Numbered from the stretch's first letter, positions 1-10,434 are shown. The stretch: DNA of 64,000 nucleotides from Reticulitermes speratus (GCA_021186555.1 JAJKFL010000042.1:44548980-44612979); one strand, 5' to 3'. Numbers and translations are program-made. The notes: generated by a model from the letters alone, not told the origin.

Positions 1-198
1 CACTTCGAGCCCGAGACGAAAAGGCAATCCATGGAGTGGCATCACACGACCTCTCCTCGGAAGAAAAAGTTTAAAGCAGTTCCCTCAGCCGGCAAGATCA
101 TGGCGACAGACTTTTGGTACCGCGAAGGCATACATGCTCTCGCATCTCGGTGGCGTAAGGCCAAAGATTTAGAAGGAGACTATGTCGAAAAATAGGGT
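1..198 (+). pseudogene. mariner transposase remnant, cut by window edge
   Basis: The reading frame is open from base 1 to a TAG at 196-198. It begins HFEPETKRQSMEWHH and continues through SPRKKKFKAVPSAGKIMATDFW. This matches the central region of mariner transposases, where the second catalytic Asp normally follows FW (FWD). Here FW is followed directly by YREGIHALASRW, which resembles the family's C-terminal tail (short Lys/Arg-rich segment ending near the stop). The segment between, including the catalytic Asp and the DD34D region, is missing. I infer an internal deletion that kept the frame, so the product cannot transpose. The N-terminal DNA-binding half lies outside the window. The mariner call is fairly sure; the subfamily is not resolved. 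Confidence 0.75.
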
Positions 199-949
199 CA
201 GGTAGCCAAAGATTCATGTAATGATGTGACATATTTGAAGTTTTGATAAAATCAATTGTGAATGAGAAAAAAAATGTGTTGCATTACTTTCTGGGCGTAC
301 CTAGTATGTATATTAATGCTTGAAAGATGGTCAAAATATGACGGAAACATGTAGCATACATAATTAAATAAACATAATAAAATTTTTGTATGTGACGGAA
401 ATTTATAACTTATTGACCGTTAATGTGAAAATAGGGTGCAATAGAGTAAACTGTCAAAATTGGCGTATTAATGTAATCCCAAAAGACAGAAAGGTATGGA
501 AATAATAGGAATTAGATCCTGGGCTTCTACACAGTTTTTCCCTAGGATGAAGATCCGAGTTACTTACGGTTCCATGACTTTACATTATAGGCCTTCAATA
601 CTGGGAAAGCAAATCCGAAAATAGTGAACGTGTAATACACTTCTAAGTATGAATATTGGTTACTGGACGCAACCTGTTCCTGATAATGGCTTACAGATAA
701 GCCGATACATGTTTCGCATTAAGACTATAAACATTGTCCTACATAGGTGTGAGTGACAGTATGTTTATTTGTCTTTACATAAATTTAACACTTAAGTGAA
801 CGAAATGAAGAATATATTTAGGTACAAGAAATTTTTTTTAATTTAATATATTTCCTTGGTATCAGTAAACAGTGCCTTCCACACGCACTTTAATACATTT
901 TCACGATGTATTTTAACATTTACATCTACACTATCACTGCCATTTATTT
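199..949. other. AT-rich DNA, no recognisable feature
   Basis: I see no conserved reading frame, repeat family or RNA gene here. Short open frames have no recognisable motif. Confidence 0.5.
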
Positions 950-1390
950 ATAGAGCGGCAGGCTTCGCAGCTCCTACATCTCGTCGGAAGGCAGTGGAAC
1001 ACACCGAGAAAATCAAGCAAACTGTCGATGAGCGACACGCGCTCTACGGAGCCAGAACACCACAGAGAAGATTAAAATCGCGGAATAGCTTCCTTGGAAC
1101 AGTGCAAGTTGAACCACCTGAAGACTTCCCCCTTACCCAGTGGCCACCTCCTTGATTTTACTACTTGATCTCTTAACCGCATTAGAACAGGGGTGGCACC
1201 AGTAAAAACAAATATGGTGAAATGGGGCAAAACAGACGCTGGCGACCTATATTGTGGCTGTGGAGAGGTACAAGATATGGAGCATCTCCTGTCATGCAGG
1301 GACTGCCCCCACCAATGCATCCTCGAGGATTTATGGCTTGCAAATAAAAAAGGAATCTACGTAGCCCAATACTGGGCAAAAAATCTTTAA
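950..1390 (+). pseudogene. C-terminal end of a LINE pol, frameshifted
   Basis: Two adjacent frames read as one degraded protein end. The first (about 950-1155) gives AAGFAAPTSRRKAVEHTEKI and continues to PEDFPLTQWPPP before a stop. The second picks up at about 1165 with LLNRIRTGVAPVKTNMVKWG. It then shows the Cys/His cluster C-x-CGEVQDMEHLLSC, which closes many Jockey/R1/I-type non-LTR retrotransposon polymerases, and ends AQYWAKNL-stop at 1390. A frameshift lies near 1150-1165. The reverse transcriptase core is absent, so this is a 5'-truncated dead fragment. It is immediately followed by ggtccgggcacgataaagta, probably its 3' untranslated end. The LINE assignment is likely; the clade is uncertain. 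Confidence 0.65.
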
Positions 1391-1965
1391 TTTAATGGTC
1401 CGGGCACGATAAAGTAAAGTAAGTAACTGCCATTTATTTTATACTGCATTTTGGTCTATATTACCGACTGTAATATGTGGTGAAAGTGTTTGTCTCCTTA
1501 TATATAATGCCGTTGTTGTGAGCGACTGAATGAGTGAGTTGCCCGGCTCCTTCTGAAGTACGCGCCGAGGCCAAAGAAAGAGTTGAGCGTTGATTATGTA
1601 ATGAAACAGAGCATTTGCTCTGTGTGGTATGACCTGGAGCTGAAGAAACAGTTGAGCATTGGGTGTATAATAGTGAGTATCACACCCGGGTGGCCGCAGT
1701 GCTATAGACGTTCGAGGTGCTTCAAGATTAAAGGAACCTCCGATGAAAGAGGCCGTGGAGTAGCGCGTGAATATAATGGTAACCTGTGATATGACTGGCA
1801 CGTGAGTAGTAAAGATACAAATACTAACCGCAGTAACTTGAGATATGAAACACATATCCCAGCACGCATTTAAATACAATACTCATTGTCATTATTGATT
1901 TGGCTCTGAGAACCCCACAGTTGAAACGATATCGTTAAATATGTGAGAAAAAGAATTTTGGCTTA
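1391..1965. other. No recognisable feature
   Basis: Unique-looking sequence. The open frames on both strands show no recognisable domain. Confidence 0.45.
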
Positions 1966-2297
1966 CTTGTGGTACAGTATCGGGGCACGCGGTGGCGCAG
2001 TTTGTTGGGCACTGCGCTACAAGCCGCAAGGTTGCGGGTTCGATTACCGATGGTGTCATTTGGAATGTTTCATTGACATAATCCTTCCGGCAGCACTATG
2101 GCCCTGGGGTCGAGTCAGCCTCTAACAGAAATCAGTACCAGGATTATTTCCTGGGGGTAAAGGCGGCGGGTGCGAAGGGCTGACAACCTTACCACCTTCA
2201 CGTACCGATTGTCTTGAAATCTGGGAGCCTCAACCTCCTGGAACCCTCAGGGCCTGTCCAGGTCTGTACAGGGATGGCTTTACCTGTGGTACAATAT
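1966..2297 (+). mobile_element. tRNA-derived SINE, family A
   Basis: The head has a tRNA-like pol III promoter: box A around ggtggcgcagtttgttgg and box B ggttcgattacc. The body follows (GACATAATCCTTCCGG, then CTGACAACCTTACCACCTTC) and it ends CTGTCCAGG..GGGATGGCTTTACC. Flanking copies of CTTGTGGTACAGTAT (1966-1980) and CTGTGGTACAATAT (2284-2297) are the diverged target-site duplication, so the element itself is about 1981-2283. Other family A copies are near 8220, 36809 and 50890-51347. Confidence 0.85.
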
Positions 2298-2469
2298 TAG
2301 GTTCCTGGTATATTATGTCTCCGAGAGTCACGAGGTTTCTCCGAAACGTTAGTAGCTGTTTATCAGACTGTCCCGCGTCATAGGTCGGTACAGCAGGCCT
2401 AATCTTCACCTGTAATATTAGCTACAGGTTGCGAGTGTTGCTTCCAAAACACAAATAAAGGTAAATGTA

Positions 2470-2760
2470 AAGCTGAACCTGTTCACGTCATGAAGGCATA
2501 GTGGGGGATTAGAGGTATAGCTCCACTCATTCTTAACATCGGCACTAGATTGAGGCCAGTGGTTGTCATGCCTCTGTCGCTTTACCTCCAGGAAAGAACC
2601 CCGACACCCATTCAGTAGGAGGCTGGTTGGGCGCAAAAGCCGGTCTGGACGATTTTGTAGAAGAGAAAATGTCTTGCCTGTGCCGGGATTCGAACCCCAG
2701 ACTGTCCAGCCGGTAGCTAGTCGCTATACCTACTACGCTGTCCCAGCTCCTCGAATATGT
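2470..2760 (-). mobile_element. tRNA-derived SINE, family B
   Basis: Reverse-strand copy. The inverted box B reads GGGATTCGAACCCC near 2686. The body includes TTTACCTCCAGGAAAGAACC and the diagnostic tail with inverted 'gaggtatagctccactcattcttaac' words. Box A is degraded at the right end (tcgctatacctactacgctg). No clear target-site duplication. Confidence 0.75.
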
Positions 2761-2809
2761 AAATGAAGAAAACAGTGTAAATAAAAGGAGTTGTTACTAT
2801 TTTAGAGAA

Positions 2810-3092
2810 ATATGTCTCTCTCTCTCTCTATGGCTCAACAGCTCAACAGCCCCTTTTCGGGTGCCTAGGCCTCCTCATTTCGAGGTTTCACGATCACACT
2901 TTTAGACACACCACAGTTGGTAGGACTCCTCTGGACGAGTGACCAGCTTGTCGCAGAGACCTCTACCTGACAACACACAACACTCACAAGAGACAAACAT
3001 CCATACCCCCGACAGGATTCGAACCCACAATCCTAGTAAGCGAGCGGCCGCAGACCTACGCCTTAGACCGCGCGGCCACTGGGATCGGCTAG
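2810..3092 (-). mobile_element. tRNA-derived SINE, family D, after a CT run
   Basis: Reverse-strand copy. It starts with a (TC)n run at about 2815-2832, then ctcaacagccccttttcggg and the tail words gcctcctcatttcgaggttt. The inverted tRNA-Leu/Ser-like head has box B at AGGATTCGAACCCAC and box A at TTAGACCGCGCGGCCACTGG. The 'aggcctcctcat..tcgagg' motif near the 3' end is shared with SINE family C. Confidence 0.8.
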
Positions 3093-3728
3093 AGAAATAT
3101 GTACGGGAATTAAAAACCGTGAAATTACATAATCATATGAAGGAGAAATCGTTTTGACACGTACTGTGGTAGACGTCCTGGGTCCTTGCCTTGTTCCACA
3201 GGAAGGGCGACGCAGCACGCCTTATTCTGATCACGTAGGTTCCCGTCGTTTCATCATAACGACGTCATCACAGCATGCACTGTTTTCAGCTCCATTACCC
3301 TGCTGATCGGGCCAACAGAACACTTCATTCCAAAAGCAATCGCTGAAGCAAAGTCCACTCTATTTGGATTCGCAGGGCGAAGATCTCTTTATCCGGTTTC
3401 GTTACCCTGAAAATTCATTCCGAATTTAGATTATTATCCAAACCGAAAGAAACAAGACGATTCGGATGTACCTGGTTGTTAATGTCGTGTGGCTGGATAA
3501 ATACTTCACGATGTGTCGAAAGGTCATCTGCGGGGTCAAGCAGTCCAAAAAGAAGACATTCAATCATGGGCCCTGTCACAATTCTTCTTTCCCAATTTTC
3601 TTAAATAGTTGCGTTTTTTAAGTCATTGAAGAATATTCTTACGGATCGCCCTCGACGTGTGACGTGTGTATTGAAACATGCATGTGATATAATCACAAGG
3701 CATTTAATTTTATTAATACTAGGTGAGG
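3093..3728. other. No recognisable feature
   Basis: Mixed-composition DNA between two SINE D copies; no reading frame or repeat that I can name. Confidence 0.45.
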
Positions 3729-3928
3729 CCATCCCAGTGACCCCGCGGTCTAAGGCGTGGGTCTACGGCCGCTTGCTTGCTGGGATTGTGGGTTCGACTC
3801 CCGCCGGGGGGCTGATCACTCGTCCAGAGGAGTCCTACCGAGTGTGGTGAGTCTGAGTGTGATCGTGAAGCCTCGATAATGAGGAGGCCCTGGCCCACTA
3901 GGGGCTGTTGCGCCGTTGGAAAAACACT
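3729..3928 (+). mobile_element. tRNA-derived SINE, family D, internally deleted
   Basis: Starts at ccatcccagtgaccccgcgg (box A region), with box B GGGTTCGACTCCC. It then jumps from the gggggc end of the head straight to CTGATCACTCGTCCAGAGGA, so the usual ggatgtctgtctgttgtgag segment is missing. It ends gaggaggccctggcccacta..ggctgttgcgcc. Confidence 0.8.
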
Positions 3929-3974
3929 AGGTGTATTTCCTAATTTTCTTATATTTTTTTATTTTTTCCCACAA

Positions 3975-4228
3975 AATCTATATGTGGCTTGGAAGAACAA
4001 GGCGTAGATGGGAGAATAATATTAAAATGGATCTTCAAGAAGTGGGATGGGGGGGCATGGACTGGATTGTTATGGCTCAGGGTAGGGACAGGTGGCGGGC
4101 TGTTGTGAGTGCGGTAATGAATCTTCGGGTTCCATAAAACGCGGGGAATTTCTTGACTAGCTGACGACCTGTTAGCTTCTCAAGAAGGACTCTGCTCCAT
4201 GGAGTTAGTTAGTTAATCTATATGTGGC
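3975..4228 (+). mobile_element. LINE 3'-end insertion (GRP..RRRW..MDLQEVG family) with TSD
   Basis: A 5'-truncated LINE insertion with exact ends. The 14-bp direct repeat AATCTATATGTGGC occurs at 3975-3988 and 4215-4228. Between them the plus frame reads [20 protein letters not shown], then [20 protein letters not shown] and ends SAVMNLRVP-stop. The 3' UTR contains AACGCGGGGAATTTCTTGAC and CTCCATGGAG, and ends in an (AGTT)n tail. The family recurs at 4340, 9546, 10435, 34180, 34335, 49762, 51400, 52270, 53740 and 57270. The encoded piece is the extreme C-terminus of the polymerase protein, with no catalytic motif. Target-primed reverse transcription explains the truncation and tail. Confidence 0.88.
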
Positions 4229-4339
4229 ATGTGAGTCTGGCTTTGTCCTTGCATCGCCTAGTTAACTAATTCTAAAGAGCTGAGTCTTTGGACACTCAGT
4301 ATGGTTTACTCTTTTATCTAATAAGGAAGTCAACCACAT

Positions 4340-4492
4340 TAGATTAACCAGAACGTACATTATCGTGTTCATAAGGGCCCACTCTTTGTTTCCCAAACGA
4401 ATACAACCCAAAACCTTCAATCATACTTCTTTGGGATACATATTAATATTATCCTCCCATCTACCCCTAGATATTCCAGGTGGTTTTTCTTC
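4340..4492 (-). mobile_element. LINE 3' fragment, same family, reverse
   Basis: Contains ATTAATATTATCCTCCCATC followed by tacccctagatattccaggtgg. Reverse-complemented, this corresponds to the RRRWEDNI region of the LINE at 3975. The remainder is diverged. Confidence 0.55.
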
Positions 4493-4634
4493 GTTTGTGT
4501 TTTTGAACTACATTTGCTACATGCGCGCTACATGGCCGACCATCACATCTTCCTAATAAAATAAGCTGAATAGTGCAGATTAAAACGATCTGCAGTATAC
4601 AGTTTTCTCCCTTGTCTTGCTTTTTCTTCCCTCG

Positions 4635-4895
4635 CAGGTCCAAATTTCCCCATCAGCACTCAGCAGGTCCAAATTTCCCCATCAGCACTCAGCAGGTCCA
4701 AATTTCCCTATCAGCACTCAGCAGGTCCAAATTTTCCCATCAGCACTCAGCAGGTTCAACTTTCCCCATCAGCACTCAGCAGGTCCAAATTTCCCCATCA
4801 GCACTCAGCAGGTCCAAATTTTCCCATCAGCACTCAGCAGGTCCAAATTTCCCCATCAGCACTCAGCAGGTCCAAATTTCCCCATCAGCACTCAG
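4635..4895. repeat. 29-bp minisatellite, 9 copies
   Basis: The array is exactly nine 29-bp units (261 bp). The unit begins CAGGTCCAAATTTCCCCATC and ends with a CAGCACTCAG motif that overlaps the next CAG. Variation is limited to single substitutions (CCCC/CCCT/TCCC, TCCAAA/TTCAAC). Since 29 is not a multiple of 3, each strand cycles through three frames and stays open by chance (peptides such as QVQISPSALS). I read this as non-coding. Confidence 0.93.
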
Positions 4896-5277
4896 TTTTA
4901 AAATATCTTCGATCAGTGAAGATTCCCGTCCGCTGGGATGAGACGCCGTTGCTGTAGTTGACATTTACAGAAGCATAGGTGCTACTTGCTGTGTCCGTCA
5001 TCACTCTTATACTCTTCTTTAGTTGGTTTGCTTGTTTAGCCTTTATGGTTTCCTAACAACTGGAACCCCGAAATTCGTACAAATTATGTATAAATATTCC
5101 AATGTGTATCTCTCTTGTGAAGATCACCCGGTTACTGCTGTCTGGGGAAACAGTCAGTGTGATTTAATGTTAAAATAGGAGGTACGTATAGTAACCACTG
5201 TTCATCAATGGGCTGTGGCAGCGTTATTTAATTTATATGTCTTAATTTTGTGTGCACAGCCGTTTGGATCTCAATAC
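4896..5277. other. No recognisable feature
   Basis: Unique-looking flank between the 29-bp array and a SINE. Confidence 0.4.
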
Positions 5278-5520
5278 AGTTCCGGGATAGCTCAGTTGAT
5301 ATAGTGACTGGGTTACGGACTGAATGTCCAAGGCATTGTGATTCGGTTCCGAACAGCGGCAAAATAGTTTTCTCTAAGTCTTCCATACCAGTTCTCGGCC
5401 CTACCCATTTTCCTAGTCAGTGGTTAGGCCCTCTGGCTTTTCCCCCGGGAAAAGAGCGGCCGGGGCGTAAAGGTAAACACTCCTCTGATATAATGCTGAG
5501 GTTAATGACGAGCTAAACCT
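5278..5520 (+). mobile_element. tRNA-derived SINE, family B, diverged
   Basis: Head ttccgggatagctcagttga has box A; box B is degraded (GATTCGGTTCCGAAC). The body has GTTCTCGGCCCTACCCATTT, then gaaaagagcggccggggcgt. It ends near ataatgctgaggttaatgac, before the usual tail. Confidence 0.7.
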
Positions 5521-5999
5521 CCATCCGCCCATATGTCTTTAAACTGAAACAAGCCTTTAGAACTCAGTATCTTATAAGCCCGTGTGTCACACGTGGACGC
5601 GATCTTTACATCTTCGTTTCTGGAAGCCACGTGAAACTAAGTTTTAGACAGATGAATATTACGTGGCTTTCATCTCCTCTCCACATACATTTTCATGAAA
5701 CTTGTCGTTAATCATGTTACCTTATTCAATATGCTTCTGGCACAGAACACGTAGCAGCCAGGTGTTGAGAAGCGCCATCTTGGTCGGACGCCAGGAAACT
5801 CCGCGACCCGTAGATCGATGGCTCGTCTGTCTCCATTAAGGGCTGACGCAAGCTTTGGGCTTCATTTTACGATTAAGGCCACCTAAGGCCCCGAGACGTT
5901 AGCAAACTGAACTCCAAACATCATACCTGATGTCTCAGAAATTTCGTCATACGTGCGGGATCTCAGATTTTAATAGCGGACGCTGTAAAGGCTTGTAAA
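5521..5999. other. No recognisable feature
   Basis: No coding or repeat signal that I can support. Confidence 0.4.
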
Positions 6000-6112
6000 A
6001 AGTTACTGACGTTTCGAACGGAACTACTGTCCTGAACATGAAGGATGTAAGTGCCCCCCCCCCGAAACGTCGGTATATGTCTAAAATACTACAATGTGTA
6101 TGCCAGAAAACA
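6000..6112. mobile_element. Decayed hammerhead-type inverted-repeat element
   Basis: Two opposed words flank a short centre: GACGTTTCGAAC at 6008 (inverted GAAACGTC) and CCGAAACGTCGGT at 6062. CTGAACATGAAGG between them resembles a mutated CTGAAGATGAAGG hammerhead 5' core. The same GAAACGTC word occurs in the intact motifs at 54.0 and 60.9 kb. Neither motif is complete, and a C-run (6053-6063) sits where stem II should be. Confidence 0.5.
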
Positions 6113-6482
6113 ATGTTCATCCTGTCAGTGTTTCTGTCGTATCGTGACGTCAAATTAAATTCGACTAAATCTATTTTCAGGTACGTTCGAATGGTTCAAG
6201 GCGTGAGAGGATTTAAACTGCCCTAGTATGGGAGTCGGTTGTCAAAATGGTGCAAGGATATATCTTTGTAAGGGGGTGTAATTGGCAACGTAGTGAGGGG
6301 AAAGAATAATGAGAGGATTGAACGTGTTGAAAAGTTATTGCGACGGAAACAAACGAGACACGGGAAAACGCGATGCATTTTGGAAAGAGTGACTCAGATG
6401 TTTGTGGTTCCAAAAAGAAGGAATTTGATTTTTTTGGAAAGAGAAATCACAAAAATTTGTGAACTTAAACCTTTTTATAGTT

Positions 6483-6483
<1 letters not shown>

Positions 6484-6514
<31 letters not shown>

Positions 6515-6516
6515 TT
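6484..6516 (+). repeat. (AAT)n microsatellite
   Basis: About ten AAT triplets. They immediately precede a SINE E copy and might be part of an older retroelement tail. Confidence 0.9.
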
Positions 6517-6526
6517 GTAGATAGTT

Positions 6527-6735
6527 CCATGGCTCAGGCAGCTAGTCGCCGGCCTGTCTCCGGTTTAGTTCCTAGGTCCTTCTGTGTGGGATTTGTGGTA
6601 GACGAATTGGCACTGGTACAAGTTTTCCCCGAGTTATTCGGGTTTCTTTGTCTACATCGTTCCACCAGTGTTCCATACGTATTCATTCATCTACCGCCGA
6701 CAGTACATGATCTTAGCAATTTACTGCATCTTCAA
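6527..6735 (+). mobile_element. tRNA-derived SINE, family E
   Basis: Head CCATGGCTCAGGCAGCTAGT is box A-like; box B is degraded (CGGTTTAGTTCC). The body is TGTGGGATTTGTGGTAGACG and then ttttccccgagttattcggg. The better conserved copies lie on the minus strand at 22722-22903 and 26097-26283. Confidence 0.75.
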
Positions 6736-7820
6736 GTAAAACACTAAACAATAAATAATCTGTAAAAATAAAAATATACGCATTAGGAAAATAGGCCTTG
6801 ATTTATTTTGAACGTTCAAGAAGGACAGCATATTGGGTTTGAGGTTTTAACTGCGGTGACTTTGAAGATTATTCGTCTTCTCGGATTGACAATATCTAGT
6901 TTGGTAGCTAAACGTTTTAGATACGTTAATATCCTCTAGTCTTACGGTCAAAGAAGGACTTAGGCAGACAGTGTTTTCGAAACGTCGATAAAAACTACCG
7001 GAGTAGACGATGTCCGCGCCACAGTAACGTCGACAGGCATTTCTGGCGTCCGATTCGACATCTAAGGTACTTTACTTATAACCACAGCATAATGGCTGTT
7101 TGCTCTAGGAAAGGCAGTAGAACTTTTCGCAATAAATCCACATCGATGTAGCATGTCGTCACATACCAACACTACCATTAAAGTGGATGAGTTTTTAAAG
7201 TTTAATCTTCATTACAACGCAGTTTAGATTGTGATTACTCCATGAGTCTTTGTCGGTGTGATTGGAAAGTCTCCGGAGCCAATGACGGTGGTGAAGGATG
7301 AACAGATAAATGAAACAAGCTAGTGACTGACTAATGGCTTTTGGAAAGGGTAGAGTTCATATAACATATATTTTGTGTGAGGATTGGGGTCTTTTGGGGT
7401 GTTGGGCTCTGTAATCCTAGGGCTCCTGAACCCTTGACGATGAAGGTAACGTTTCTTCTAAAAGTGGAAATCGTTAAACCCGCTACATAGAGTAAAAACA
7501 CCAAAGATCTGATTCCTCAACACCACTCTGTGGAAACATCAAATGTCGAACATCTTTCCTTCCTCAGTATTATTTCAGATTGAAACAAAATATTCAAAAT
7601 TAAGTGGCTGGTAAATTTATTTTTTGCTGTATTTGTTTCTTATTAAACCGTTTCTGTAATTATAGCTTTCCGTAGAAAGGAGGGTTGCCCAACAAATTGA
7701 ACATTACATATATATTATATATTATTTTATTTTATATTCTTTTTATATACATAAACATTTTATGATTGCTAAACGATTACTTATGTATCGTCTTCCTCAT
7801 GATGTTTTTTTAAACTTGGT
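6736..7820. other. Mostly unrecognised; one hammerhead-like relic word
   Basis: TCGAAACGTCGAT at about 6981 resembles the 3' half of the hammerhead motifs found elsewhere, but no 5' core precedes it at the expected distance. The rest shows no gene or repeat that I recognise. Confidence 0.4.
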
Positions 7821-7823
7821 TAA

Positions 7824-7864
7824 GAGCCTGAAGATGACTCAATTTAGGTCGAAACATGTAGCTC
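7824..7864 (+). ncRNA. Hammerhead ribozyme motif, reduced stem III, apparently intact
   Basis: All core elements are present in order. Stem I is GAGC (7824-7827) pairing GCTC (7861-7864). CTGAAGA (7828-7834) is the CUGANGA core. After one extra T, stem II is GACT/GGTC around a 7-nt loop. GAAA is at 7851-7854. Stem III is the palindrome ACATGT (7854-7859), then A at the cleavage position (7860). Known hammerheads with a stem III this short come from Penelope-like elements and cleave as dimers. No inverted partner is visible nearby. Activity is inferred from pairing only. Confidence 0.7.
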
Positions 7865-7983
7865 CATGAGACAGACTATCGCCTAATAAAGATACAGTTG
7901 TGTTCAGACTGATATTCATTTCTTTATTTATAAAATTGAATATCAATTGTTAGTTGGGCGCAAAAATAAATTTCATTACAAGA

Positions 7984-8208
7984 CTCACGACAGATTCAGT
8001 CGAACGCAATAATTCATTTATTTAGTATCACCTGAACAAAATGTTTCGGCGCAACGGACCATCATCAGCTTGACAAGTCCATTCAAAACTGTGTATTTAA
8101 TCTTCCATTATTGCCAACTTGATGATGGCCCGTTAGGCCGAAACATGTTGTTGAGGTGATACTGAAGAAATTAATTGTTGTGTATGACTCAATCTGTTGT
8201 CATTATTC
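7984..8208. mobile_element. Foldback element with two opposed hammerhead motifs
   Basis: Inverted arms of about 90 bp (7984-8077 and 8119-8208) share words such as TAGTATCACCTGAACA and its inverse, around a centre of about 40 bp. The left arm read on the minus strand gives CTGATGATGGTCC, then GAAACATTT: the core is present but the stem III palindrome is mutated. The right arm carries the plus-strand motif described separately. Both motifs have the core toward the centre and the cleavage side outward, as in the other foldbacks here. Confidence 0.7.
8115..8153 (+). ncRNA. Hammerhead ribozyme motif, one core substitution
   Basis: Stem I CAAC (8115-8118) pairs GTTG (8150-8153). The core is TTGATGA instead of CTGATGA, so C3 is T. 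The extra T is followed by stem II GGCC/GGCC around cgtta, GAAA (8140-8143), stem III ACATGT and T at the cleavage position (8149). C3 pairs with G8 in active hammerheads, so a U3-G8 wobble probably slows or abolishes cleavage. Confidence 0.6.
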
Positions 8209-8219
8209 TTATTTAAAAC

Positions 8220-8385
8220 ACAACTTTCGGCCGCACTGTGGCTCTGAGGTCGACTCAGGCTATTAACAGATATCAGTACCAGGAATATTAAAGACGGCCG
8301 GTGCTTAAGGCTGACAACCTTACCACCTTCATGTGCCGATTGTCTAGAAATTCTGGGAGACTCAACCTCCTGGAACGCATAGTTA
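8220..8385 (+). mobile_element. SINE family A, headless fragment
   Basis: Begins at ttcggccgcactgtggctct and continues with GAGGTCGACTCAGGC, ATATCAGTACCAGGAATATT, GGCTGACAACCTTACCACCT and CTCAACCTCCTGGAACGC. The tRNA-like head is missing, so this is a truncated copy. Confidence 0.75.
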
Positions 8386-8554
8386 GCACCATGATTTAAT
8401 TATTTAAGCCTGCAGTTTCTCGTATCTTAATTCAGTTTCTGTCTCACAGAAAACGCTGAATTTCTTTTACAGATATCAGTCGGAAATTCTGTATTGGGAA
8501 ATGCTTCCTGAATATTTCTTTCCCCTCAGATGATGATTTGTAAATTAGTATATA

Positions 8555-8690
8555 GGTGCCGACGTTTCGGAAAATGTACTGTCTCCATCTTCAGGATAGT
8601 CTAAGGAGAGAACTCTGTCTTCCTCGGCTGCCCTGAAGATGGAGGCAGCACGTTTCACCAAAACATTGCTGTCACCATACTACACGGCGT
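8555..8690. mobile_element. Decayed hammerhead-type foldback
   Basis: Minus strand: CTGAAGATGG near 8604, then CCGAAACGTCGG at 8568-8580, a near-complete core with GG/CC closing stem II. Plus strand: GCCCTGAAGATGGAGGCAGC at 8628, where the GAAAC part is lost (accaaaacattgctg). The trailing word CATACTACACGGCGTC is shared with the motif at 54.0 kb, so both belong to one family. Confidence 0.6.
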
Positions 8691-9545
8691 CATATACCGG
8701 AAGCTCTAAATCCTTATCAGTACGGCTGTAAGTACCTCAAATCTGACAAAGTAATTGCTCTTTGTTGCTAGGTCATAAGAAGCACCTAAGTACACTGCTT
8801 AGTTTTTGAGTATGAAGTCATGGTACATATACCTGGTTTCCGCTGTGCTCTAAAGGGCTAGGGCGTGAAAAATTTATAGTTTTCGCCTTTTAGAAAGTAA
8901 GTAGGTTTTATTTTCCCCTCCAGGGTGTCGTTTAAGACGTTCTTCAGTCAAGTTCTTGGTGCCATCTTATCAGATATATTGCTTAGCGCTCAACACAGGA
9001 AGTTCTGTATAAAATGCTTTAACTTTTATACTCGAGGCTCAGACGCTTGAAATATTGGCGTTACAGCTGCCGCATATTACCATGTGCTGCAAACTTATTC
9101 AACCTCGACGGATAAAAGGGAACATTACGTAAGTTTTACTTGAAATTTTTATGTCGTTTCTATAACGCAGTTTAAAGTGCTCTAAACTTCAGTGTTTTTT
9201 TTTTGTGTGTTAACAGTTGGTCACCGAGATGAATATTCCTCATACATAATGTGCGAAAAGACATATCGGTTGAAACCCAAGAGAAAAGGAAAAAGGAATA
9301 AAAGTCGAAACGCCAATTGAATCGTGATATTTCGCTGTCAAGTTGCTTACCTCAAAAACTTGTATTTCTTATATCTAACGATAATCCATAGATTTAATAT
9401 ATTAATATGACTAGTATTGGATTTGAAGTTTCTTATATTTATCTTATTGTGGTAAACAAATCGAAGAGCTTGTGGTGGGAGTATATATGGCACCTCTGGG
9501 GAGAAAAGAAGTACATACAGGATTTTGGTGGGTAAACCTGAAAAA
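8691..9545. other. No recognisable feature
   Basis: AT-rich with short homopolymers; no supported gene or repeat. Confidence 0.4.
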
Positions 9546-9740
9546 AAAACAGAACACCTGGAAGAACTAGGCGTAGATGGTAGGTAATATTAAATGGACC
9601 TTAAAGAAATAGGATGGGAGGTCCAAGGAGAACTGGTGGGCTGTTGTGAAAACGGTGATGAGCTTTTGTGTTCCGTAAAATGTGTGGAAATTCTCGACTA
9701 GATGAGGAATTGTTGTTTCTGAAGAACGGGTCTGATATAA
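9546..9740 (+). mobile_element. LINE 3'-end fragment, degraded
   Basis: CTGGAAGAACTAGGCGTAGATGG-like start (9557), then AAATAGGATGGGAGG, GGTGGGCTGTTGTG, TGTTCCGTAAAATGTGTGG and a degenerate end. It matches the 3989-4214 LINE with several deletions. Confidence 0.7.
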
Positions 9741-9984
9741 TTGGTTGGTTGGTCAGATTTTATTTGGCCTCTTTATGATTTTTCTGTTATGTATAGCTTA
9801 GAGGGTTCGTGGCCTTATGTTGGGCCACAGCACTCTAAGGAAGCCTCTGCATTTTAGGGAGCACAAAGGGCCTGTTAAAAAGGCCTACGTGCATCGGGCC
9901 TCTTAAGGGCTCGAACCCATTAGATGTTCTATTGACCTCTTTATGATACGCAAGATGCGTAGTCAAGTTGTGTCGCGAAAAGTG

Positions 9985-10190
9985 CAGTATGGAGACACAC
10001 CGAGCAGGTGGCGTGGTTGTAAGGCCTTACATTTGTATGCTGGAAGTTCCCGGTTAGAACCCCGACCGAGTTACCAGTTACGCCTATGTAAGTCTTGTGG
10101 TTTTCCTCAGCAACACAAATCAAATTCTAGTATAATACGTCCTTACGTCAGGCCTGTTTATTTTCAAAATCTTTTGTAACTCATTTGTTA
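9985..10190 (+). mobile_element. Possible tRNA-derived SINE, single copy
   Basis: GCAGGTGGCGTGGTTGTAAG resembles box A, and CCCGGTTAGAACCCCGACCG resembles box B about 50 bp downstream. I see no second copy in the window, so this rests on the promoter-like spacing alone. Confidence 0.4.
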
Positions 10191-10434
10191 GCCCTTCGTT
10201 GGACTTTGTGTAGTCTTTGTGTAGTCCCTGGGCTATTGGCTGCGATGTAAAATGGATCAAAATAGTAGTTAATTAATACATCAACCAACTTATGCACTTA
10301 ATAAAATAGTCAGAAGTAAGTATAAAGTTTCTACATGTTTCGGCACCGAGATGTCATCATCAGGGAGTTATTTGAACAAAGGAATACAAGGCCAGCACTC
10401 TTATGCAGGTATTGTGTTGCCTTCACTAAATTAC

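Noticed and set aside
4573-4941. Two overlapping Ser/Gln/His-rich open frames
   Set aside because: Both are the same 29-bp minisatellite read in shifted frames.
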